Positions 24,184 through 31,553 of a stretch of DNA of 64,000 nt are shown piece by piece (position 1 is the stretch's first letter; every line of letters begins with the position of its first letter). The notes below the pieces were generated by a model, which saw nothing but the letters and a program-made list of their open reading frames with translations, was not told the DNA's origin and searched no databases. The stretch comes from Sternotherus odoratus (taxonomy: Eukaryota; Chordata; Testudines; Kinosternidae), in assembly GCA_032164245.1 (NCBI GenBank), contig JAVMKO010000004.1, positions 36,495,626 to 36,559,625 on the forward strand. The letters are read 5' to 3'. The position numbers and the translations under genes were made by a program.

Positions 24184-24676
24184 CAGGGCCGGCGACAGAA
24201 ATTTGGGGCCCCCTACTCTGATAGTTTGGGGGGGCCCCCAGCCCAGCCAGGCCCCCCCAGCCCAGCCAACAGTGGCCGGGGGGGCCCCCAGCCCAGCCGC
24301 CCCCCCCCCAGCCCAGCCGACAGCGGCTGGGGGGCCCCCAGCCCAGCCTGCCCCCCCTAGCACAGCCGGCGCTCCCCCCCCCAGCTGACAGCTGGCGGCA
24401 GCGGGAGCGAGAGCCCGGGAGCGACGTGAGCCACCCTTGCTGTTCCCTCCCTCCCCCCACCCTTTCTCCCCCGGACTGCGCCACTGCCGCCGGCCGGGCT
24501 CATTGCTCCTGCCGGGGCCAGGCGCGCTCGTCCAGAGGAGAGCCGCGCCGCCTCCCCGCTCTCCAGGCACGGCGACAAGGGGGGACGACAACGAGTACAG
24601 CTGTGTACCGGGGGCCCCCTAAAGTCGGGGGGCCCGGTACAGCTGTACCCGTAGTACCCCCCTGTCGCCGGCCCTG
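24184..24676. mobile_element. hAT-type MITE, 493 bp, with perfect 15-bp TIRs
   Basis: The left end 'cagggccggcgacag' (24184-24198) is exactly inverted at 24662-24676. Flanking 8-mers 'cagtgtac' (24176-24183) and 'cagtgtcc' (24677-24684) match at 7 of 8 positions. An 8-bp duplication and CAGGG termini are hallmarks of the hAT superfamily. The interior is extremely GC-rich, with repeated 'cagcccagcc' and 'ggggggccccc' blocks. Several long frames run through it on both strands (for example 24047-24484 minus), but they are proline/glycine-rich by-products of base composition. No transposase is encoded, so it depended on an autonomous hAT elsewhere. Confidence 0.9.
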
Positions 24677-24691
24677 CAGTGTCCTATAATG

Positions 24692-24946
24692 CTTAGGATA
24701 TGCACATGGGCCGCCTCAGGTGCCAGAGTGTGGGAGGAGGTCGCCAGTGGGACCCAGAGCAGAAAATTATGTCTGTTCCTGGTGTATATGTATTCTCTAT
24801 GCTCTAGATGCACAGAGATGGTGGAGTGCTGTGTTGAAGGAAGAAGGGCACAAGAGACCTTTCAAAATGTTGGCCCAAACGAGGGAGCATGGGGGCATCA
24901 TTTGAGCTCCCCGCCTCAGGCGCCAAAATGTTGTGGCCCAGCCCTG
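24692..24946 (-). mobile_element. hAT-type MITE, minus-oriented copy
   Basis: Reverse complement of the same element found at 34495-34750. Shared blocks are 'aaaatgttgtgg', 'gcctcagg', 'gatgcacagagatggt' and 'gacctttcaaa'. The end at 24946 reads 'gcccagccctg', i.e. CAGGG inverted. The left terminus is eroded and no convincing 8-bp duplication can be drawn. It lies 16 bp after the previous MITE. Confidence 0.8.
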
Positions 24947-25529
24947 CAAAAGAAGCAGCTTTTCTTTGCACAAGGACATATTTGAAAATTTTTCAGCAAT
25001 GGAAGTAGATAGTTTGACACTTTTAGTACCTACAGAATTCAGCATAATGTCAAAACAAGTCTGTAGTTATTTTGTGTAATCATGTGGTCCAGTATAATTC
25101 AAATTTTCTTAATAGTGGTCTTAATCCTGCAAGCTCAATGTACCCAAACAAAATTCACACTGAAAATAGTAGAAATTGTAACAAAAGAAATACAGGGTTG
25201 TGCCTAATGCAAGCTGCATTTTTCCAAACATCATCGGCAAGATCGGTCATATCCTCGGCTGGTATATCTCAGCATAGCTTCATTTATTTTCACATTGCCT
25301 ATATGTGATGGTGTAAAATATTTCAACATACCTTATACAAAAATATTATATACATTTGCTGTAATCTTTACGTAATTAATAGTTCTTATCCTTCACATTT
25401 TTTCAATTAAATTGAAATATTCAAAGTCTTCAAAGTGGAAATTAATTCCTAGTGAGGAAAACAGAAAGGAGCATAAGCTCTAGCAAGTGAAGTATAAAAA
25501 TATAAAAATTATAGGAATGAATAGTCAGT
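24947..25529. other. Non-coding DNA
   Basis: No gene or repeat recognised between the hAT-type MITE and the next CR1. Confidence 0.5.
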
Positions 25530-26466
25530 TTTCAGAATGGAAAGAGATAAAAAGTAGTGTCCCACAAGAGTGTACTGACACCAGTCCTATTCAACATATT
25601 CATAAATGATCTGGGAAAAGGGGTAAACAATGAGTTTGCAAAATTTGCAGAAAGATCTTGTAATCATTGTGGATAGTTCTCTGAAAACATCCACTCAATG
25701 TGCAGCGGCAGTCAAAAAAGTGAACAGAATGTTGGGAAAGAGATCAATAGAAGAAGAAAGAGATCGATAAGAAGACAGAAAATACTAAATTGCCTCTATA
25801 TAAATCCACAGTTCGTCCACATCTTGAGTACTGCGTGTAGATGTGGTCACCTCATCTCAAAAAAAGATATATTGGATATGGAAAAAAGTTCAGAAAAGGA
25901 CAACAAAAATTATTAGGGATATGAAATAGCTTCCATCTGAGGAGAGATTAATAAGACTGGGACTTTTCAGCTTGGAAAAGAGATGACTAAGGGGGATATG
26001 ACTGAGGTCTATAAAATCATGTCTGGTGTGGAGAAAGTAAACAAGAAAGTGTTATTTACTCCTTCACATAACACAAGAACTAGCAGTCACCAAATGAAAT
26101 TAACAGGCAGCAGGTTTAAAACAAACAAAAGAAAGTATTTTTCACACAATGCATAATCAACCTGTGGAACTCCTTGCCAGAGGATATTGTGAAGGACAAG
26201 ACTATAACAGGGCTCAAAAAAGAACTAGATACACTTATAGAGGATAGGTCCATCAATGGCTATTAGCCAGGATGGGCGGGGGATGGCTAGGTGTCCTTAG
26301 CCTCTGTTTGCCAGAAGCTGGAAATGAATGACAAGGCATAGATAACTTGATGATTACCTAGTCTGTTCATTCCCTCTGGGGCGCCTGGCATTGGCCACTG
26401 TGAGAAGACAGGATACTGGGCTAGATGGACCTTTGTTCTGGCCCAATATGGACATTCCTATGTGCT
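25530..26466 (+). mobile_element. CR1 LINE, 5'-truncated, with RT remnant
   Basis: Starts inside the reverse transcriptase: 'gtcccacaagagtgtactga' and 'cctattcaacatattcataa' correspond to the SVPQG...FNIFIND block. It runs on through the pol C-terminus (VQKRTTKIIRDMK, RLGLFSLEKR, with stops) to the 3' region 'gtccatcaatggctattagc', 'ttccctctggggcgcctggc' and 'tactgggctagatggacctt'. It ends at 'tatggacattcctatgtg' without a long A-tail, as is normal for CR1. It is the same subfamily as the copy at 548-3020 in the opposite direction, and is inactive. Confidence 0.92.
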
Positions 26467-27083
26467 AAGTTTTAAATATTTTGTGTCTTGTCCATTTTAC
26501 ATCTTTATCTCCAACTAGAACATTAACACTTCCCAGTCTACTGCAGCAATTTTTAAAACAGTAGTTCCCGCAGAACATTTTAAATAGATTATTGAACATA
26601 AATACAAAAAGTTCTCATAATTCTATTCTACATTTCAAGGAAAACACTATCCAAATTTCATAATATAGCCTATGTAATTCTAAACTACACAAATTGGAGT
26701 GTACTTTAAGCATCAATAATGGCTTTACCAGTTAAAATATATACATGCATGTTGATTTTATATATTAAAAAAGAGATGGAATCTGCCTCTACACTCCAGC
26801 ATCTGTAATCAAGATTGACACCTGCAGTTCCAAGGGTGTAACCAGATTCCTATGGGAGCCCACAGAAAGGCTCAAAATGCCAGGGTGGGATTTCCCGGCT
26901 ATGACAGTCATGGGTGAAAAGAGTTACAGCTGCTAATGAGGCTGCACTCCTATCAGACAGTTGGGGTTAAAAGAGTCCCTCAGCTTTTCTTTAGCTGAAA
27001 TAAGGAAAAGAGGAAGGGAATTTTCTAAAGCCATTTTTACTTCTTGCTTCCTTTTTAACAATCTGTCAATGCCGTTGTAAGGA
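26467..27083. other. Non-coding DNA
   Basis: No gene or clear repeat. The far right end may include the outer part of an older Harbinger-type MITE into which the 27.1-kb element inserted. Confidence 0.45.
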
Positions 27084-27103
27084 CGCCAGGTAAGGTGACC
27101 TAA
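27084..27103. repeat. Left remnant of an older Harbinger-type MITE, with TAA target
   Basis: 'gccaggtaaggtgacctaa' reads as the part of a MITE that should continue with the sequence now at 31461 ('taagatgcactgacttcaac'). The last three bases (27101-27103, TAA) are the target duplication of the large element. The call rests on similarity to MITEs remembered from turtles and on continuity with the right-hand remnant. Confidence 0.4.
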
Positions 27104-27123
27104 GGGCTGGTCCCCTCTACAGC
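27104..27123 (+). repeat. Left terminal inverted repeat of the Harbinger element
   Basis: Starts GGGCTGGTC directly after the TAA target site. It ends in CTACAGC, identical to the matching part of the right terminus. The first 20 bp pair with the right end with six mismatches. Confidence 0.8.
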
Positions 27124-27528
27124 TTAACGTCAACTTTAGCAACGTTAATTTGACATAAACCTGTACCCGTCCTCACACAGACGCCATTTGCATCAATTTA
27201 AAGGGCCCTCAAAATCGACTTCTGTACTCCTCCGTAATGAGAGAAGTAGCGCTGAAATCGACCTCTCTGGATCGATTGTGGACTAGTGTGGACGAATGGG
27301 ACGTTATTGGCCTCCAGAGGCTGTCCCACAATGCTCCATTCTGACCACTCTGGACTGCCTCACTGCTCCACTGTGACCACTCTGGACAGCACTCTCAACT
27401 CGCTGCTCTGGCCAGGTAGACAGGAAAAGACCCAGAAACATTTGAATAGCATTTCCTGTTTGGTCAGCGTGGCCAGCTCACCTGCACAGCTCAATCGCCA
27501 TTCAGAGAAATCAGCAGCACAAGCCGCC

Positions 27529-29539
27529 ATGCAGACCTCAGCATCACAAGATGCCATGCAGAGCTCAGCAGCACAGAAGACCAGCCAGAGGAAAAGAGCT
27601 CCAGCATGGTCCAGTCGTGAGGTGTTGGATCTGATCGCTATCTGGGGAGAGGAATCCATGATGTTGGAACTCCGCAACAACAAACGGAATGCCAACACGT
27701 TCGCCAGGGTCTCCAAGGCCATGCTGGAAAGAGGCCACAACAGGAACGTGCAACAGTGCCGCGTGAAAATTAAGGAGCTGAGACAAGCGTTCCAGAAAGC
27801 CAAAGAGGCAAACGGACGCTCAGGGGCCCCACTGCGGACATGCCAGTTCCACAATGAACTGAATCAGATAATGGGGGGCGCCCCCACCATCATCGCACCG
27901 GTCTGCGTGGACTCCACCCATGGGATAATGGTCAGGCCTGAAGAGGAGGAGGAGGAGGAGGAGGAGGACGGAAATATCATGGAACAGCAGGACGCAAACA
28001 GAGAAACAGTATTATTACCAGACAGCCAGGAGCTTTTTATCACCCAAGAGCCAGAACTCAGCCAACCCTCCCAAGCGGGTACCCAAGCTGGTGAAGGGAA
28101 CTCTGGTGAGTGTTTTTTTTTAAGGGATTAGATGACTCATGATTTTTAAAGTAAGCATTTATTAATGATTAACTTGACCTAAGGACTTGGCGTGCTTTCA
28201 TTGCTGGTCTGGTCCCTTTTCACTCAAAGAGCTTGTCGATGTACTCGGGTACTGACCAGAAATCCTCTACGGACATTTCCATGAAGCTATCCAGGAGGTA
28301 GCGATGAATCTTCCGCACCAGATTTCTGGGGAGAGCTGCCTTGTCCGGCCCCCCGTGATAGGAGACCATCCCATGCCATGAAAGTAGTAAATAGTCTGGT
28401 ATCATTGAGCAGCATAGCATTGTGGCGAATGGACCAGGACTTTGAAATGATTCCAACAACATGCGTTCTCTATCTCTCAGAGAAATTCTAAGCAGAGTTA
28501 TGTCATTCATGGTTGCCTGTTTGAAATACGGACTACAATTAGTCTGGACACGGCGAGCGAGACAGCCTGTAAGTTCCCAACAACACCACCAGCCGCCCCC
28601 TTTGCCCCTGCCAGCCCCCCCTTCTCCCACACCAGCCCCCTCTTTAGCCCCCGCCAGCCCCCCCCCCCCCCTTCGCCCCAGCCAGCCCGTTGTGAGAGCA
28701 GTTAGAGGAGTTTTGAGCCTACAAGCAGATGCTTCCGCAGCCAGCCAGAAGCCAGAGAGTTTTTGGTTTTGTTTTGCATTTCGCGGTTCACTGGGAGCCA
28801 CGCGGTGGGGGGGGAAGGGGGTGGGGTTACTCTGGAATATCCGAGCGCTGCTGTAAAGAGTATAGCTTTCCTTACCATGGCCAGCTGCATAGTGATTTCA
28901 GCAGCCGTGGTGAGGCTCTCTCGTGCGTGAGTTGATTCTGTGACTTGTGACTGATCCAGTACCTTTTAGGTGAGGAATATGACCTTGTACAGAAACCATA
29001 TCAGGCCTGTGAATACTGTGTTTCCCCGCTGCATAGTAATCCCATTGTTCTCCGCAACTGTATGTGTCTCATAACCTTATACCTTTCTTTCTTCAACAGC
29101 TGCACAGTTATCTCTGAATCCTCCCTCTTGCCCCTCACGCCGGCTATCACAGATACGAAAGTGTGATGACATGTTTAACAAACTTCTGCATCACTCCAAT
29201 GCTGAGGCCTCATGGCAGACAGAATGGAGGGAAAAATTGTTACAGTTAAGGCAAGAATCAAGAGCTGCAGCAGAAAAGTTGCAGGAACGTGAAGAACGGC
29301 GGATGGATGCTTTGCTCCACATAATGGAGGAGCAAAGTGCCATGGTTTGTTGTCTGGTGGAGCTTCAGCAGGCCCAAAGATCGCCTCTACAGCCTCTATG
29401 TAACCACCTCCCCCTCTCCTCAAGTCCCATAGCTTCCCCGCCCAGACGTGGGGTGAGAACCTGGGCAGGGGAAGCTCCGGGGACCGACCCACTCTATCCC
29501 ACAAGCCAGCACAAGCAGCAGCAGGTTGAGTTTCTCTAA
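27529..29539 (+). CDS. Harbinger Myb/SANT-like DNA-binding protein (two exons)
   Basis: The joined exons 27529-28105 and 29100-29539 give 338 residues in one frame. The start is chosen at 27529 because 'gccgccATG' is a strong Kozak context. The frame is open upstream to an ATG at 27286, but that stretch is terminal non-coding sequence in related elements as I recall them. Residues about 24-118 form a Myb/SANT-like trihelix domain (W27, W39, basic second helix with QQCRVKIKELRQAFQKAKEA, then CQFHNELNQIMGG). Residues 138-147 are an acidic run. The second exon gives a charged, probably coiled-coil region (about 226-285: WREKLLQLRQESRAAAEKL and EREERRMDALLHIMEEQ) and a proline/serine tail. The donor is CTCTG|GTGAGTG and the acceptor TTTCTTTCTTCAACAG|C; the phase-1 junction restores Ala. 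In vertebrate Harbingers this protein binds element ends and helps the transposase into the nucleus. Confidence 0.88.
28158..28163 (-). terminator. Poly(A) signal for the intronic antisense frame
   Basis: AATAAA on the minus strand, 57 nt downstream of the stop codon of the antisense frame ending at 28220. The spacing is normal for a short 3' UTR. Confidence 0.5.
28220..28801 (-). CDS. Antisense open frame nested in the Myb/SANT-like intron (unknown function)
   Basis: 193 codons on the minus strand. The N-terminal half crosses a G-rich low-complexity tract and is probably not all coding. The C-terminal 96 codons from the internal ATG at 28510 look protein-like: MNDITLLRISLRDRERMLLE at the start, then a region rich in aliphatic and aromatic residues, and RKIHRYLLDSFMEMSVEDFW with a final EYIDKLFE. 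I do not recognise a domain. An acceptor-like 'aacttacag' sits on the minus strand just upstream (about 28570), so the real protein could have a different upstream exon. AATAAA follows the stop by 57 nt. It lies antisense to the Myb-like gene and on the same strand as the transposase. It could be an extra transposon protein, a captured host exon, a nested insertion, or a chance frame. Confidence 0.45.
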   Translation of the reverse strand: MAPSEPRNAKQNQKLSGFWLAAEASACRLKTPLTALTTGWLGRRGGGGLAGAKEGAGVGEGGAGRGKGGGWWCCWELTGCLARRVQTNCSPYFKQATMNDITLLRISLRDRERMLLESFQSPGPFATMLCCSMIPDYLLLSWHGMVSYHGGPDKAALPRNLVRKIHRYLLDSFMEMSVEDFWSVPEYIDKLFE

Positions 29540-29670
29540 AAACTTGTAAAAGCTGCTGTCTTGCCCCCCCTCCCCGCTCCTCCACCACTGTGACTGCTGG
29601 TTTCCCTCCTCACCCACCTCTTCTTGGCTACCTTGCCAGTGATCCCCTGTATTTGTATTTGTGATGAAGC

Positions 29671-29676
29671 AATAAA
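29671..29676 (+). terminator. Poly(A) signal of the Myb/SANT-like gene
   Basis: Canonical AATAAA 132 nt after the Myb-like stop codon. It sits 27 bp from the opposite-strand signal of the transposase, so the two mRNAs end over each other. Confidence 0.75.
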
Positions 29677-29702
29677 GAAATCATGATTTTTAAAACAGTG
29701 AA

Positions 29703-29708
29703 TTTATT
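29703..29708 (-). terminator. Poly(A) signal of the transposase gene
   Basis: AATAAA on the minus strand (tttatt on plus), about 97 nt beyond the transposase stop at 29805. It faces the plus-strand signal at 29671. Confidence 0.75.
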
Positions 29709-29804
29709 TCCTCTGCAAGCATCGGGAGGGGGGAGGGAAAGAGGGTGCAAGGACGGCAGGCTTAGGGCCAAGCAGATCAAGGGAGCGGGTTCTCAAACGC
29801 CATC

Positions 29805-31109
29805 TTAGGCACTCATAAAACTGGTTTTCAAGGCGTCCCTGAGACGCAGCGTGTCATGGTGCGCTCTTCTACTTTCCCTGCTGTTTGGATGCTGGTAAAC
29901 AGCAGACAGGAAATTTGCCTCTGCCTCCCAGCCCGCCATAAACGTTTCCCCCTTGCTCTCACAGAGAATGTGGAGCACAGAGCAAGCAGCAATAACAATG
30001 GGGATATTTCTGTCGCTGATGTCTGAGCGAATCAGTAATGATCTCCATCTCCCCTTCAGTCGGCCAAATGCACACTCTACTGCCATCCTGCACTTACTCA
30101 GCCTGTAGTTGAACAGCTCCTGACCCCTGTCCAGGGCTCCAGTGTAGGGCTTCATAAGCCAGGGCATTACGGGGTAGGCTGGGTCCCCAAGGATAACGAT
30201 TGGCATTTCTACACCCCCCACAGTAATTTTCTGGTCGGGGAAGAAAATCCCTTGCTGCAGCTCTCTAAATATCCTAGAGTTCCTGAACACACGAGCGTCA
30301 TGAACCTTTCCCGGCCATCCCACGTACAGGTCGGTGAAACGTCCCTTGTGGTCAACCACTGCTTGCATGACCATAGAATAATATCCCTTCTGGTTTCTGT
30401 ACTCTGCGGCCCCGTTGTCCGGTGCCAGGATAGGGATATGAGTCCCATCTATAGCCCCACCACAGTTAGGGAATCCCATGGCGGCAAAGCCATCTATTGT
30501 AGCTTGCAGGTTTCCAAGGTTTATAACCCTGGGTAGCAGCAGCTCGATGATTGTCCTGCTTACTTGCATCACAGCAGACCCCACTGTAGATTTACCCATC
30601 TCAAACTGATTCGCAACTGACCGGTAGCTGTCTGGCGTTGCAAGCTTCCAGAGGGCTATCGCCACTCGCCTCTGAACTGTGAGGGCCGCTCTCATTCTGG
30701 TATTCTTGCACCAGAGGGCCGGGGAAAGCAAGTCACAAAGTTCCATGAAGGTGCCCTTACGCATGCGAAAGTTTCTGAGCCACTGGGAGTCATCCCAGAC
30801 CCACAGCACTATGTGATCCCACCAGTCAGTGCTTGTTTCCCTGGCCCAGAATCGGCGTTGCATGGTATGAGCCTGCCCCATTGCCACCAAATTTGCTAGA
30901 CTGTCGGTCACCTTACTTCCAAAAACGTCAGTATCCCTGTTTCTGCTGTGCACGTCCAGGTCCATCTCCTCATCACTGTCATCAGGTTCCAGAAAGCGCA
31001 GTTGTCTCCGGATTGCATTCCTCTGCAGACGGTACAGCATAAAATCCACAACAGTGCGCGAGGTCCGCACAACGGCCAGTACTGCAGCGGTGGCATCAGC
31101 GGGCTCCAT
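29805..31109 (-). CDS. PIF/Harbinger transposase (HARBI1-like DDE nuclease)
   Basis: 434 residues, uninterrupted. Residues 1-80 are a variable N-terminus with an acidic patch (EPDDSDEEMDLD). Residues 88-135 hold the conserved RETSTDWWDHIV...WLRNFRMRKGTFMELC segment. Residues 143-187 form a helix-turn-helix-like stretch (RRVAIALWKLATPDSYRSVA, then MGKSTVGSAVMQVSR). The DDE domain (DDE_Tnp_4 type) follows: D221 in GAIDGTHIPI, H270-D271 in VHDARVF, D309 in LGDPAYPVMPW and E345 in VECAFGRLKGRWRS. The D309-E345 spacing of 35 intervening residues suits the family. It excises and inserts the element at TWA sites, working with the Myb-like protein. No catalytic residue is missing. It is tail to tail with the Myb-like gene. 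HARBI1 itself is the domesticated relative, but terminal repeats here mark this as a mobile copy. Confidence 0.95.
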   Translation of the reverse strand: MEPADATAAVLAVVRTSRTVVDFMLYRLQRNAIRRQLRFLEPDDSDEEMDLDVHSRNRDTDVFGSKVTDSLANLVAMGQAHTMQRRFWARETSTDWWDHIVLWVWDDSQWLRNFRMRKGTFMELCDLLSPALWCKNTRMRAALTVQRRVAIALWKLATPDSYRSVANQFEMGKSTVGSAVMQVSRTIIELLLPRVINLGNLQATIDGFAAMGFPNCGGAIDGTHIPILAPDNGAAEYRNQKGYYSMVMQAVVDHKGRFTDLYVGWPGKVHDARVFRNSRIFRELQQGIFFPDQKITVGGVEMPIVILGDPAYPVMPWLMKPYTGALDRGQELFNYRLSKCRMAVECAFGRLKGRWRSLLIRSDISDRNIPIVIAACSVLHILCESKGETFMAGWEAEANFLSAVYQHPNSRESRRAHHDTLRLRDALKTSFMSA

Positions 31110-31440
31110 GCTTGCAGTGCTATGGCGTTAGCGAAGCGCGGAGAAAGGGCACAAATAATGGGATGCCTACCCACAGTGCACCGCTAGAAATGGGGTCGGC
31201 GGCACGAAAAAAGGGTGCAAAATTATGAAATGCCTACCCATAGTGCAGCACTCGAAATGGTGCCTGCTGGGGACTCCGGGAACTGTGGGATAGGTACCCA
31301 CAGTGCAACGCTCGCTATGTCGACGCTTGTAACAGTTGTGCGGACAGACACTGTCGACTTGCTGTGCTTTGTGGGGACACACAAAATCGACTCTATACAG
31401 TCTGCTTTAAAAAATCGACTTAAAGGAAAATCAACCTACT

Positions 31441-31460
31441 GCTGTAGTGAAGACATACCC
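31441..31460 (-). repeat. Right terminal inverted repeat of the Harbinger element
   Basis: Plus-strand 'gctgtagtgaagacataccc' directly followed by TAA. Its reverse complement starts GGGTATGTC and shares CTACAGC with the left end. Confidence 0.8.
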
Positions 31461-31553
31461 TAAGATGCACTGACTTCAACTTCGCTATTCACGTAGCTGA
31501 AGTTGCATATCTTAGGTCAACTCCCCTTCCCCCACTAGCGTAGACCTGGCCTG
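31461..31553. repeat. Right remnant of an older Harbinger-type MITE
   Basis: 'acttcgctattcacgtagct' contains a short imperfect palindrome, and the segment ends with 'agcgtagacctggcc', which looks like a Harbinger MITE terminus (ggccaggtctacgct inverted). It continues the left remnant at 27084-27103 if the 4357-bp element is removed. So a large element landed in a small, older relative. Confidence 0.55.

Larger units (their letters stand above)
28106..29099 (+). other. Intron of the Myb/SANT-like gene
   Basis: 994 bp, GTGAGT...TTCAACAG, with a good pyrimidine tract before the acceptor. It holds a minus-strand open frame (28220-28801) with its own poly(A) signal, and a long C-rich/pyrimidine tract at about 28590-28685 that may be length-variable. 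The intron is inferred from matching phase and the family's layout, not from transcripts. Confidence 0.8.
27104..31460. mobile_element. PIF/Harbinger DNA transposon, full length (4357 bp)
   Basis: A complete autonomous-type element. The left end GGGCTGGTCCCCTCTACAGC and the inverted right end GGGTATGTCTTCACTACAGC match at 14 of 20 positions. Both ends are flanked by TAA (27101-27103 and 31461-31463), the 3-bp TWA duplication typical of this superfamily. It holds the two genes expected of a Harbinger: a Myb/SANT-like protein on plus (exons 27529-28105 and 29100-29539) and a DDE transposase on minus (31109-29805). It also has an extra antisense frame inside the Myb-like intron. Both main frames are intact, so the copy is relatively young. 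It is sharply GC-richer than its surroundings. Confidence 0.93.

Noticed and set aside
24047..24591. Several long proline/glycine-rich frames on both strands
   Set aside because: They lie inside a hAT MITE with clear TIRs; the openness comes from GC-rich composition.
27360..27854. 164-codon minus frame
   Set aside because: Shadow of the Myb/SANT-like exon on the opposite strand.
28461..28856. 131-codon plus-strand frame in the Harbinger intron
   Set aside because: Proline-rich translation of a C-run; antisense to the more protein-like minus frame.
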